Source of the DNA: a virus
IMG/VR virus record: IMGVR_UViG_3300030329_005813
Span: 1-64,000 of that record
Direction: 5' to 3' (one strand)
Length of the DNA: 64,000 nt
A program made the translations under genes and the position numbers. The notes below the pieces were generated by a model, which saw only the letters and a program-made list of their open reading frames with translations, searched no databases and was not told the origin of the DNA. This document shows, piece after piece, positions 13,394 to 19,438 of the stretch. Every line of letters starts with the position of its first letter. Position 1 is the first letter of the stretch.

Positions 13394-13562
13394 AGCTGGC
13401 CTCCAAAGCAGTTTCTAGCTTGTCCAGCAAGTTGTCAAGCGTCTCGATCTTACCATTAACGAGTTCGTCCCCGTGATATAGGGCAACATCTTTTAGGTCT
13501 TCGATGCTATTATTGATACTGTCGATCAAGCTAACAATTTCGTCAGTTGTCAAGTCCATCAT
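13377..13562 (-). CDS. Small helical acidic protein
   Basis: This 61-residue protein starts at ATG 13562, six bases after GGAGG (a second ATG follows directly). It opens [20 protein letters not shown] and has leucine-rich heptad-like spacing later, suggesting a helical hairpin or coiled coil. Its last codons contain the ribosome site of the next gene. No family recognised. Confidence 0.65.
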   Translation of the reverse strand: MMDLTTDEIVSLIDSINNSIEDLKDVALYHGDELVNGKIETLDNLLDKLETALEASYAGHA

Positions 13563-13746
13563 TGTCGGCCTCCAAAGCCTGTTTAATTTCCTCGTCGGTC
13601 CAACCCGCTTTCTTCAGAAAGTCGATCTGGCTGGGCAAACCTTCATTATTGCTGTTGGCCGCAAACGCTGATGCGGCCTCGCGGACGATCTCGTCCAAGT
13701 CTTCGGGTCCAAGACCCTTTTCCATAACCCAGCTTACAAGGTCCAT
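13543..13746 (-). CDS. Small helical protein
   Basis: This 67-residue protein starts at ATG 13746, sharing a base with the preceding TAA (TAATG). It opens MDLVSWVMEKGLGPEDLDEI and contains F-L-K-K-A-G-W-T-D-E-E-I-K-Q-A-L-E-A. It looks fully helical. No family recognised. The end overlaps the next gene by 20 bases and contains its GGAGG site. Confidence 0.65.
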   Translation of the reverse strand: MDLVSWVMEKGLGPEDLDEIVREAASAFAANSNNEGLPSQIDFLKKAGWTDEEIKQALEADNDGLDN

Positions 13747-13970
13747 TATTCGGCCTCCAAAGCCGCAGCGTCGCGACCATAGCCATCGGCGTGGGCGCGG
13801 GCAATATGGTACTTGACGAGAGTGTGCATACCCTTTTCAATTCTGTCAAGTCGGTCTGTTTGTACGTGATACAGGGCCAGAAGAAGCCAGATAAGCGCCG
13901 AGATGGCGTGGCCGGTCCAGAAGGAACCCACGAAGGCAACAAAGTAGCCGAAAAGTATTAAATTATCCAA
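13746..13970 (-). CDS. Small membrane protein (TTG start)
   Basis: The start is taken at TTG 13970, seven bases after GGAG, which gives 74 residues. An ATG five codons upstream has no ribosome site. Residues 2-35 hold two hydrophobic segments (L-I-L-F-G-Y-F-V-A-F-V-G and A-L-I-W-L-L-L-A-L), then a charged helix. An inner-membrane protein is likely. No family recognised. Confidence 0.6.
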   Translation of the reverse strand: MDNLILFGYFVAFVGSFWTGHAISALIWLLLALYHVQTDRLDRIEKGMHTLVKYHIARAHADGYGRDAAALEAE

Positions 13971-13972
13971 TT

Positions 13973-14194
13973 TCAATCTCCACATAGGGGCGAGTGTGAC
14001 CAGTTGGCGTACTGCCAATCGCTGATTTGGCCGTTTTTACAAAGAGAATCGGTCCAGTCGTTCCAAGCTTCGGAACGGGCGGGCCAGTCAGGCTTGCCGT
14101 CCTGCTCGTACTGATCGATAATCGCAGGAAGAACGTGCTCTTCGAACTGAATACACGCTTGATCCCAGGTAATGACGCGATAAAGGTTTTTCAT
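13973..14194 (-). CDS. Small conserved-looking phage protein
   Basis: This 73-residue protein starts at ATG 14194, nine bases after AAGGAG. It opens MKNLYRVITWDQACIQFEEH and has tryptophan-rich later parts (P-D-W-P-A-R-S-E-A-W-N-D-W-T-D). The composition resembles small early proteins of other phages. Function unknown. Confidence 0.65.
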   Translation of the reverse strand: MKNLYRVITWDQACIQFEEHVLPAIIDQYEQDGKPDWPARSEAWNDWTDSLCKNGQISDWQYANWSHSPLCGD

Positions 14195-14207
14195 ACTATC
14201 TAACTCC

Positions 14208-14369
14208 TTACTTACAGACTTCAGCGTGTGCCAAGTCAGCCATCACTTCAATTGCTTCGTCCAAAGTTTCAAACTCGCCCAGACACTCGGGCTCGCCCAC
14301 CTCTTCGACAAGGCCATCATCTTCATCGATTTCTTCGATGTGAACCCAAATTTTATAAATTTTGCTCAT
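14208..14369 (-). CDS. Small acidic protein
   Basis: This 53-residue protein starts at ATG 14369. It opens MSKIYKIWVHIEEIDEDDG and ends with T-L-D-E-A-I-E-V-M-A-D-L-A. A first strand with W-V-H-I-E-E and a final helix suggest a small alpha/beta fold. It is the first gene after the promoter at 14414-14469 and continues into 13973-14194. Confidence 0.65.
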   Translation of the reverse strand: MSKIYKIWVHIEEIDEDDGLVEEVGEPECLGEFETLDEAIEVMADLAHAEVCK

Positions 14370-14413
14370 TTTTCAATCTCCACGTTGTGGGGCCATCCCC
14401 AATCAACAAGTAC

Positions 14414-14469
14414 ATTATCTCATAGATTTCGATTTTGTTCAACCTTTAAAATGTTAAAGAAATGTCAAG
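14414..14469 (-). promoter_or_regulatory. Promoter module with paired TTGACA boxes
   Basis: -35 TTGAAC (14437-14442) and -10 GATAAT (14414-14419) have a 17-base spacer. The upstream pair at 14451-14469 reads CTTGACATTTCTTTAACAT on the minus strand and starts 27 bases before the -35 box. It abuts the T-run of the terminator at 14471-14511. Confidence 0.8.
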
Positions 14470-14470
14470 A

Positions 14471-14511
14471 GAAAAAACACCCTGCGCGTGAGGATTTCTC
14501 ACGCGCAGGGT
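14471..14511 (-). terminator. Rho-independent terminator
   Basis: CCCTGCGCGTGAG pairs perfectly with CTCACGCGCAGGG across a 5-base loop. On the minus strand it is followed by TGTTTTTTC. It closes the gene at 14519-14695. The T-run leads straight into the next promoter module. Confidence 0.95.
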
Positions 14512-14518
14512 GGCAGCC

Positions 14519-14695
14519 TTAGATGATTTTGTAGTAAGCCTCATCGGCGTATGCTTCGATGCCGTGGCCAATTACTATCACTGCCTTACCATTTTTTAAA
14601 GGGACAGTTCTTACAGTGCCAGCTTTAATCGTGGTTTTTCCACCGATTGTATCGTATGTGAAATCTCTTGTAAATTCAACTTTTCTGGTTTCCAC
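14519..14695 (-). CDS. Small beta-rich protein
   Basis: This 58-residue protein starts at GTG 14695, eight bases after GGAG. It opens METRKVEFTRDFTYDTIGGK and continues with T-I-K-A-G-T-V-R-T-V-P and A-V-I-V-I-G-H-G-I-E-A. It is strand-rich, with a size like the GDLV proteins but without their tryptophan motif. Its transcript has a leader with a hairpin (14734-14758). Function unknown. Confidence 0.65.
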   Translation of the reverse strand: METRKVEFTRDFTYDTIGGKTTIKAGTVRTVPLKNGKAVIVIGHGIEAYADEAYYKII

Positions 14696-14733
14696 CTTAA
14701 AAACTCCTTTAAAGAAGTGAGGGTTGCTTTTGC

Positions 14734-14758
14734 TGTAAGGTCTTCTCTTTACCTTACA
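14734..14758 (-). promoter_or_regulatory. Leader hairpin at the start of the transcript
   Basis: TGTAAGGT (14734-14741) and ACCTTACA (14751-14758) form a perfect 8-bp stem with a 9-base loop, placed at about the first transcribed base after the -10 box (14764-14769). A 5' hairpin there could protect the RNA from decay. Confidence 0.55.
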
Positions 14759-14763
14759 CTATA

Positions 14764-14819
14764 AATATAAGACCATAGCGAGAAAAGTCAATGCTCTAAA
14801 TTGTAAAGGGAATGTCAAG
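14764..14819 (-). promoter_or_regulatory. Promoter module with paired TTGACA boxes
   Basis: -35 TTGACT (14786-14791) and -10 TATATT (14764-14769) have a 16-base spacer. The upstream pair at 14801-14819 reads CTTGACATTCCCTTTACAA on the minus strand. It follows directly after the T-run of the candidate structured RNA. Confidence 0.8.
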
Positions 14820-14821
14820 AG

Positions 14822-15002
14822 AAAAAAAGATAGGTGCAAGCTTGGATTCCGCATATCCTCGGTGCGGGACCACCACCCCAGTCAACCTTTAATTGCCTTT
14901 CGACTTCGGTTTTCGTCCATAGTTCCAGTCAGTTTACCCGGCGTTCGTCGTTGACATTGAACGCCACCCATACATACAACATATTGAAACTTGCACCTAT
15001 CT
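14822..15002 (-). ncRNA. Candidate structured RNA of unknown class with its own terminator stem
   Basis: Between two genes, 172 bases are closed by a 12-13 bp perfect long-range stem: GATAGGTGCAAG (14990-15001 as read on the minus strand) with CTTGCACCTATC (14829-14840), followed by TTTTTTTC. Inside are the hairpins GGCGTTC/GAACGCC with a 12-base loop and CCGCA/TGCGG. No frame through it looks coding. Length and layout recall 6S-type RNAs, but I cannot assign it to a known class. Confidence 0.6.
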
Positions 15003-15006
15003 AATT

Positions 15007-15174
15007 TTAAATCTTGATTTCAAAATCTACGATTGAAGAGCCTCTATCTGGATTATCACTCTTTTTTTGTTCGTGCTGGTACGGCTGGGGCGGGGGAAGT
15101 TGAGGTTGAACGCAGGGTCTGTGCTGTCTCCTCCGTTCCTCTTCCTTTACTTTTTCGATAATCCATGGATTCAT
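15007..15174 (-). CDS. Small conserved protein with MNPW start
   Basis: This 55-residue protein starts at ATG 15174 with GAGGG eight bases upstream; an ATG 16 codons earlier has no ribosome site. It opens MNPWIIEKVKEEERRR, then a proline-rich part (Q-L-P-P-P-Q-P-Y) and ends R-G-S-S-I-V-D-F-E-I. I associate this arrangement with short conserved hypotheticals of bacteria and phages. Function unknown. The candidate RNA follows four bases after its stop. Confidence 0.65.
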   Translation of the reverse strand: MNPWIIEKVKEEERRRQHRPCVQPQLPPPQPYQHEQKKSDNPDRGSSIVDFEIKI

Positions 15175-15245
15175 AACTTTGCCCTCTACTTTTAAGTAGT
15201 GAGAAATAACCCAAGCTTCCATCTAGGTTTTCACGAAGAAGCAAC

Positions 15246-15416
15246 TCAGTCCCTCTTCAGGAGAACTAGATTATCTTCTTGAACAATTGAGGTAGTGCCT
15301 CGTTTATTTCCGCTTGTCCACAGAACTTTCCAGCAATACGAGATTGATGGACGCTCGGTGATAATACCCTTAGCGTTGTTTGAACCACGTTTTTGAACAA
15401 TATTACCAATGTGCAT
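15246..15416 (-). CDS. GDLV-family small protein 18, isolated copy
   Basis: This 56-residue protein starts at ATG 15416 after AGAGG. It opens MHIGNIVQKRGSN, then K-G-I-I-T-E-R and W-K-V-L-W-T-S-G, ending D-N-L-V-L-L. It stands outside the two runs, just downstream of tRNA-Met, showing that the family is dispersed as well as tandem. Function unknown. Confidence 0.75.
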   Translation of the reverse strand: MHIGNIVQKRGSNNAKGIITERPSISYCWKVLWTSGNKRGTTSIVQEDNLVLLKRD

Positions 15417-15461
15417 TTTTACCTCTCGGTGATGGGCTGCCGCCCGTTTATTAAGTTAAGA

Positions 15462-15535
15462 TGGGCCTTCTCGGACTCGAACCGAGGACATTCCGGGTAT
15501 GAGCCGGACGCGCTGACCAACTGCGCCAAAGGCCC
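15462..15535 (-). tRNA. tRNA-Met-type (anticodon CAT)
   Basis: The 74 bases form a full cloverleaf. The acceptor GGGCCTT pairs with AAGGCCC, the anticodon loop CTCATAC has CAT, the T arm is CTCGG-TTCGAGT-CCGAG and the discriminator is A. CAT could also be a tRNA-Ile decoding AUA after modification. Its first base overlaps the stop codon of the HNH gene. Confidence 0.93.
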
Positions 15536-15879
15536 TAAAGGGTGTGTAAACCTGCGTGTACTTCACAATGACAATTATGACACAATAAAATACACTTGTC
15601 AAGTTCTATTTTTAGTTTTTCCCAAGCGACCGACGAACCTTTAGAACCTATTCCAAAACTCTTGGTCGATGGGTCGATATGGTGAAAACACAATGCTTGT
15701 ATACATTTATTGTATCCACATATTTGACAGCTTCCACCTTTATATTGAATACTCCTTACCTTGCTTCTTGTTCTGCTTTCATTTACATGACACGTATTGC
15801 ATTTATTTTTTGTATATCCTTTTTTCCTAAGTTCTTTGCTGTATTTATATTGTTTATTACATTTACCACACTGATTCAT
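15535..15879 (-). CDS. HNH homing-type endonuclease between a broken and an intact tRNA
   Basis: This 114-residue protein starts at ATG 15879, eight bases after GGAG. It has an N-terminal zinc pair (C-G-K-C and C-N-T-C), a second pair (C-Q-I-C-G), then the HNH core: A-L-C-F-H-H-I-D-P, then C-I-L-L-C-H-N-C-H-C-E-V-H. Its TAG stop overlaps the first base of tRNA-Met, and upstream lies a 30-base copy of a tRNA 5' half. The gene appears to have inserted in or between tRNA genes, as a mobile nuclease would. Confidence 0.9.
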   Translation of the reverse strand: MNQCGKCNKQYKYSKELRKKGYTKNKCNTCHVNESRTRSKVRSIQYKGGSCQICGYNKCIQALCFHHIDPSTKSFGIGSKGSSVAWEKLKIELDKCILLCHNCHCEVHAGLHTL

Positions 15880-15920
15880 CTTTTGTTCTCCTTGCGTAGT
15901 AAATAGTATGTCATAGCAAA

Positions 15921-15950
15921 AAGTACTCTGACCAACTGAGCTAAAGGCCC
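15921..15950 (-). pseudogene. Truncated tRNA 5' half
   Basis: The minus strand reads GGGCCTTTAGCTCAGTTGGT and then CAGAGTAC before turning into unrelated sequence. The acceptor strand GGGCCTT is the same as in tRNA-Met 15462-15535, and the D arm is complete. There is no anticodon arm, T arm or 3' acceptor. It is the remnant of a tRNA interrupted at the site where the HNH gene begins. Confidence 0.8.
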
Positions 15951-15958
15951 TTTAAATC

Positions 15959-16168
15959 TCATCTACCAGCCCATCGAGCGTCCTTCAACGTCATCATCGG
16001 CTGGTAAGCTCCCTTATTGAAAGCTGGGGCGGAGCAACGTGCTCGGTGTTGTGCGAGCTTGTTGGCGTCCACGTCGCCACAATCGAGGCAAGTTGTGTAA
16101 CCAAGTTGAGCGCGTTTGATATTGTATTCCTCGCCGCACTCGCTACAATGTACGATGTTCCTGCTCAT
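15959..16168 (-). CDS. Small zinc-ribbon protein
   Basis: This 69-residue protein starts at ATG 16168, eight bases after GGAG. It carries C-S-E-C-G-E-E-Y-N and, about 20 residues on, C-L-D-C-G-D, a C-x2-C pair set as in DksA/TraR-like zinc ribbons. The C-terminal half is basic. DNA, RNA or polymerase binding is possible. The tRNA remnant follows eight bases after its stop. Confidence 0.75.
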   Translation of the reverse strand: MSRNIVHCSECGEEYNIKRAQLGYTTCLDCGDVDANKLAQHRARCSAPAFNKGAYQPMMTLKDARWAGR

Positions 16169-16181
16169 TCTTCGTTCTCCT

Positions 16182-16406
16182 TCAAACTGGTGGTTCGCCA
16201 CAGCGAACCTCCACTACCCCATCAACATACAAGAAGTAAAACACGTCCTGCTCGCTCACTTCACAGGGTAGCAGAAGGGCAGGGATGTCAAAGCGGCGAA
16301 TCTCGTTGTTAGTGCTAGTTATCTCGACGTGAACGACGCCGTTGTCAATCGAGTCAATCGTCCCAATACATAGAACAGAAACCAAAGCTGTTTGTAAGTA
16401 ATTCAC
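16182..16406 (-). CDS. Small beta-barrel-like protein
   Basis: This 74-residue protein starts at GTG 16406, six bases after AGGAG. The core V-L-C-I-G-T-I-D-S-I-D-N-G-V-V-H-V-E-I and the later L-L-L-P-C-E-V-S-E-Q-D-V-F-Y-F recall DUF3006-type small barrels, in which a strand pair is followed by a P-x-x-L-P segment. The similarity is by eye. Function unknown. Confidence 0.65.
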   Translation of the reverse strand: MNYLQTALVSVLCIGTIDSIDNGVVHVEITSTNNEIRRFDIPALLLPCEVSEQDVFYFLYVDGVVEVRCGEPPV

Positions 16407-16424
16407 TGTTTTCTCCTGGGTTAT

Positions 16425-16865
16425 TTAACCATCAATCGGGGACCAATCGCCCATGAACGCTGAAATAACAACTTTCTTGTCATCATTTGGACTGGCAATC
16501 TCCAGGTAGTCTGCCTCTAATTCTTGATGACCAAACAGCCTCATAGTGCATCCATCCAAACTTTTACGAAGATAATCGCGGTGGATCCAAAGAGAATCGT
16601 ACTTCTCTTTCACAACGTCAGGGCACTGAGTATCGACTATCTCCGAAGGAATGGCGACGTCGCCAGTGAGCGATTCCAAAACCCAGTCAAAACCTTCAAG
16701 ATCGAAGGTATCCTCAACTGGGCCACCCTCCCACTGGGCGCATCTAATAGGTTCAAGCTTTCTTTCAATGTACAACTCCCAAGAGGATGCATCATTAGTG
16801 CGACTCCATCGATCAGATCGCATATGAGTTTGGGCGACGTGGTTGAAAAATTCTTCTCTGTTCAT
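16425..16865 (-). CDS. Unknown 146-residue protein
   Basis: ATG 16865 follows AAGGAG at normal spacing. The protein opens MNREEFFNHVAQTHMRSDRW. It is acidic with scattered tryptophans (S-S-W-E-L-Y-I-E, G-F-D-W-V-L-E, F-M-G-D-W-S-P). No motif or family recognised. It is the first gene after the promoter at 16892-16947 and precedes the small barrel gene by 18 bases. Confidence 0.65.
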   Translation of the reverse strand: MNREEFFNHVAQTHMRSDRWSRTNDASSWELYIERKLEPIRCAQWEGGPVEDTFDLEGFDWVLESLTGDVAIPSEIVDTQCPDVVKEKYDSLWIHRDYLRKSLDGCTMRLFGHQELEADYLEIASPNDDKKVVISAFMGDWSPIDG

Positions 16866-16891
16866 AGCTCAATCTCCTTGTTTGCCCCATA

Positions 16892-16947
16892 ATTATACCA
16901 CCTGTGGGGCGTCAGGTCAACAGTTAAATTGTCAAGTAAATGTCAAG
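16892..16947 (-). promoter_or_regulatory. Promoter module with paired TTGACA boxes
   Basis: -35 TTGACC (16915-16920) and -10 TATAAT (16892-16897) have a 17-base spacer. The upstream pair at 16929-16947 reads CTTGACATTTACTTGACAA on the minus strand, the cleanest example of the module. The TGA of the first box is the stop of 16943-17326. Confidence 0.9.
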
Positions 16948-17326
16948 GCCCTTCCGCGTAGACAATACCGTAGTCCGTGAAGTACTCACGCGGATTATCG
17001 TCGGAAATGTAGCCTCGAATCGCCGTTTTCGTCCGTGTCTCGGGTGCCTTGTAAGTGGCAGCACGGAAGATAGCTCCGTCTTTTCGGCGTACAAAGCCAA
17101 AAATATTAGATCTAGTGATTCCCTTGACGTAATCAATATCAAAACCGGTGGCTATTTCCTCCGTATCGATAAAGATTTTCCAGTATACTCGCCCCTTTAC
17201 GGCGCGAGCCTTGTATCTGGCCTGACGAAGGCTAAGTTCAGACCGGCGATCTTGACAATCCTGGATAAGGTTCATAAAACGGTCAAAATACCACTCTATC
17301 TCTTCTGGCGGTCGATCCATTGTCAT
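16943..17326 (-). CDS. Conserved phage hypothetical protein
   Basis: This 127-residue protein starts at ATG 17326 in an ATGA overlap. Its C-terminal half (F-V-R-R-K-D-G-A-I-F-R-A-A-T-Y-K-A-P-E-T) resembles a common family of phage hypotheticals in which a G-D/A-x-x-K/R-A-A-S/T-W/Y-K-A-P segment recurs. The N-terminal half is helical. Function unknown. Confidence 0.7.
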   Translation of the reverse strand: MTMDRPPEEIEWYFDRFMNLIQDCQDRRSELSLRQARYKARAVKGRVYWKIFIDTEEIATGFDIDYVKGITRSNIFGFVRRKDGAIFRAATYKAPETRTKTAIRGYISDDNPREYFTDYGIVYAEGP

Positions 17327-17760
17327 CCCATACTGTACGCGATAGTGGGGCGGAAACCTAGCTTTTTAACGATGTTTTCGCCAATGGCCTCGATTTCAAA
17401 CGGACCTTCTTCGAAGTGCTCGGACGGATCTTCTTTATACAGGTCCAACCACTCTTCTAGGGAGTTGACCTTCCTACTGCCCGGTCCAGCCGGCCTTCCA
17501 AGAGCCCACTGCATAAGGTTTTCGGCTCCCAGGATCTCGACGGCTTCGCGAGGGTCAGACTCAATATAATCGCGCCAATACTCACGGGCGTGATCTCCAG
17601 CTTGCTCCTCATCTTCAAAGACGCAGAAACTGTGGCCGTAGGTTCCGCAACTGGGGATTTCGATGATTGCTCCGATGGCGAACGAATCGCCGCAATCCTC
17701 CTCCCTCACGACAAAAAACTGAGCGCCACTAAAGTCTTGATCAAATTTGATAAACGACAC
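17323..17760 (-). CDS. Unknown 145-residue protein
   Basis: The start is taken at GTG 17760, five bases after GGAG and inside the leader set by the promoter at 17782-17838; a GTG seven codons earlier lies too close to the -10 box. It opens MSFIKFDQDFSGAQFFVV and contains acidic helices (L-E-E-W-L-D-L-Y-K-E-D-P). No motif or family recognised. Confidence 0.65.
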   Translation of the reverse strand: MSFIKFDQDFSGAQFFVVREEDCGDSFAIGAIIEIPSCGTYGHSFCVFEDEEQAGDHAREYWRDYIESDPREAVEILGAENLMQWALGRPAGPGSRKVNSLEEWLDLYKEDPSEHFEEGPFEIEAIGENIVKKLGFRPTIAYSMG

Positions 17761-17781
17761 TATCCCTCCGAATGTGTACAC

Positions 17782-17838
17782 ATTATAGCACGAGCCTCGC
17801 GCTCGTGTCTACAAAAAAGTTGTCAAGAGAATGTCAAG
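17782..17838 (-). promoter_or_regulatory. Promoter module with an inverted repeat in the spacer
   Basis: -35 TAGACA (17806-17811) and -10 TATAAT (17782-17787) are 18 bases apart. The spacer holds CACGAGC and GCTCGTG as a 7-bp inverted repeat around CTCGC, which could bind a repressor. The upstream pair at 17820-17838 reads CTTGACATTCTCTTGACAA on the minus strand. The TGA of the first box is the stop of 17834-18010. Confidence 0.8.
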
Positions 17839-18010
17839 CAACTGCTTCTTCGCTTGTCATCCACCACAAAATTAGGTGTTCAAACTTGACTTCCGGGTAT
17901 TTTTGGGCCATAAGATCATCGATAATATCGATAATTTCCCCCGCGTCTTTGATCTCTTCATCGGAAAAAACTAGATTTGAATGCACTTTTTTGTCCTTTT
18001 TATCATCCAT
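17834..18010 (-). CDS. Small acidic helical protein
   Basis: This 58-residue protein starts at ATG 18010 downstream of a GGGAGGG stretch. It opens MDDKKDKKVHSNLVFSDEEI, then a run of I-I-D-I-I-D-D-L-M-A-Q-K, and ends W-W-M-T-S-E-E-A-V-A. It is probably helical. No family recognised. It is transcribed from the promoter at 18040-18091. Confidence 0.6.
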   Translation of the reverse strand: MDDKKDKKVHSNLVFSDEEIKDAGEIIDIIDDLMAQKYPEVKFEHLILWWMTSEEAVA

Positions 18011-18039
18011 GAAGAGACAACCCTCCCTTCACGTACATA

Positions 18040-18091
18040 AATGTAACCACTTGGCGGCTCGTCGTCAAGAGTGATTTACATTTTGTTGACA
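18040..18091 (-). promoter_or_regulatory. Promoter with inverted TTTACA/TTGACA pair
   Basis: -35 TTGACG (18063-18068) and -10 TACATT (18040-18045) are 17 bases apart on the minus strand. Upstream the plus strand reads TTTACATTTTGTTGACATT, two boxes 11 bases apart, the inverted version of the module as at 5684 and 10249. Confidence 0.7.
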
Positions 18092-18100
18092 TTTTCCCCC

Positions 18101-19042
18101 CTACTTCGGAATTGTCATACGTTCATCGTAGGCTTTCGCCTTAAGGTCCGATAATCTACTTAGCTCCTCGCTTCTTCTTAATACCTTGAAAGATAAGTTT
18201 TCAACTGAATATTGGCCTGTGCCCTCCAGGCCGGATCGACGCATATTTCGGATTTTGGCCTTCAAACGGTCAATTGCATCAAGTACCTCGTCGCCTTCTT
18301 CGTCTGCCATCATCTTTTCAATATGCGAGATTCTATCTGATATATCCTGAGCTTTTTTCTCCACGTTGGCGTAATCGATACTAACTGGTTCTGGGGTGGG
18401 TTTCGTTATCCATTCATCATTTTGGATCGAGTATATACCAGTTGAAAGGTGCGGTTCGTTAGAATCTTGAAAGTATATTTCTACCTCATAGCCCTTCATA
18501 TAGATATCGTGGCGGTTGTTCCAGTTTGTCTGAAGATTTCTAAATAGTTCTTTTACAAGCTCGATATTTTCGTCAATCGTTTCGAAATCAAGAACGATAT
18601 GTAAATCTATATCAGAGTATTTAGACCAGTTATAGTTGGCCAAAGAGCCGGTCAAAGTTATGTCTTCGGGATTTACGTCAAACTCTAAATCAACAAGGAA
18701 ATCACTAACAATTTTTAATAATGCTTGTCGAACCTCTGGATTTAGTTTATCGGCTTGCCACACTTCAGGCTCCAAAGTGTCGTGGACCTCGAATGATTTT
18801 AAAGCATCGGCCTGTATTTTCTCTTGCAAGCCTTCAAAACGCAAATGTGAAGTGCCAAATCTTTGCACATTACCGACAAATGGGCTTCCTGACTTAACAT
18901 TTTCGTGGCCGGAGGATCTGGTATACACGTCGTTTCTTTTACGACGAGCTTTCATTTTCTTCTGAAACGGGCTCGTAAGTTGACTTTGCTCCTTGGCTTC
19001 TGTCAACCTTTGAAAGTTTTTCCATTTGCGTTCAAAAGACAT
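18101..19042 (-). CDS. Nucleotidyltransferase-fold protein
   Basis: This 313-residue protein starts at ATG 19042; a GTG at 19054 in a GTGA overlap is an alternative. Residues 132-151 hold the polymerase-beta-type nucleotidyltransferase motif G-S-L-A-N-Y-N-W-S-K-Y-S-D-I-D-L-H, with G-S and D-x-D in place. A later Y-E-V-E-I-Y-F may carry the third carboxylate. The C terminus is a helical extension. It could modify RNA, protein or a small molecule; the substrate is not visible. Confidence 0.75.
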   Translation of the reverse strand: MSFERKWKNFQRLTEAKEQSQLTSPFQKKMKARRKRNDVYTRSSGHENVKSGSPFVGNVQRFGTSHLRFEGLQEKIQADALKSFEVHDTLEPEVWQADKLNPEVRQALLKIVSDFLVDLEFDVNPEDITLTGSLANYNWSKYSDIDLHIVLDFETIDENIELVKELFRNLQTNWNNRHDIYMKGYEVEIYFQDSNEPHLSTGIYSIQNDEWITKPTPEPVSIDYANVEKKAQDISDRISHIEKMMADEEGDEVLDAIDRLKAKIRNMRRSGLEGTGQYSVENLSFKVLRRSEELSRLSDLKAKAYDERMTIPK

Positions 19043-19050
19043 AATGATTC

Positions 19051-19260
19051 TCACTCAGACATAAAGTAGTCGTAATAACTCTTGAAAGAAGCTGCGAACT
19101 CTGGGACATCTCTGGCAACACCCTGGAGCACCTGCTTGACCAGATCGAGGCTGCCCAAATCATCAATTAACCCTGCAAGATCAACCTCCTCATCGGCTTC
19201 GTCCATTCTTCCAAGCTCCTCTTTGATGATTTGCTTAAGCTGTTCTTTTGTAACTTTCAT
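19051..19260 (-). CDS. Small helical protein with MKVTKEQLKQ start
   Basis: This 69-residue protein starts at ATG 19260. It opens MKVTKEQLKQIIKEELGRMD, a lead peptide I know from many unrelated marine-phage proteins, where it may be a targeting or cleavable segment. The rest is helical and hydrophobic. Its stop overlaps the nucleotidyltransferase gene. Function unknown. Confidence 0.65.
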   Translation of the reverse strand: MKVTKEQLKQIIKEELGRMDEADEEVDLAGLIDDLGSLDLVKQVLQGVARDVPEFAASFKSYYDYFMSE

Positions 19261-19426
19261 TTTTCACTGCTTCCTTTATTTCTTTGTAAAGTTCGTTGTC
19301 ATATATGACATGACTTTTCACTAAATCAAGCAACCGCTTGAGGTTTTTGTTTTCTTCTATAAGCTTTGAAACGTTAATATCGTCTCCCTTAGATGGTCTG
19401 ATTGGTGGTTCGCCCTCGCAGAACAT
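19235..19426 (-). CDS. Possible small helical protein
   Basis: This 63-residue frame runs from ATG 19426 and overlaps the next gene by 26 bases. It contains K-L-I-E-E-N-K-N-L-K-R-L-L-D-L-V-K, a coiled-coil-like stretch. No good ribosome site precedes ATG 19426, and a downstream start is possible. Function unknown. Confidence 0.5.
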   Translation of the reverse strand: MFCEGEPPIRPSKGDDINVSKLIEENKNLKRLLDLVKSHVIYDNELYKEIKEAVKNESYKRTA

Positions 19427-19438
19427 ATAATAAATAGT

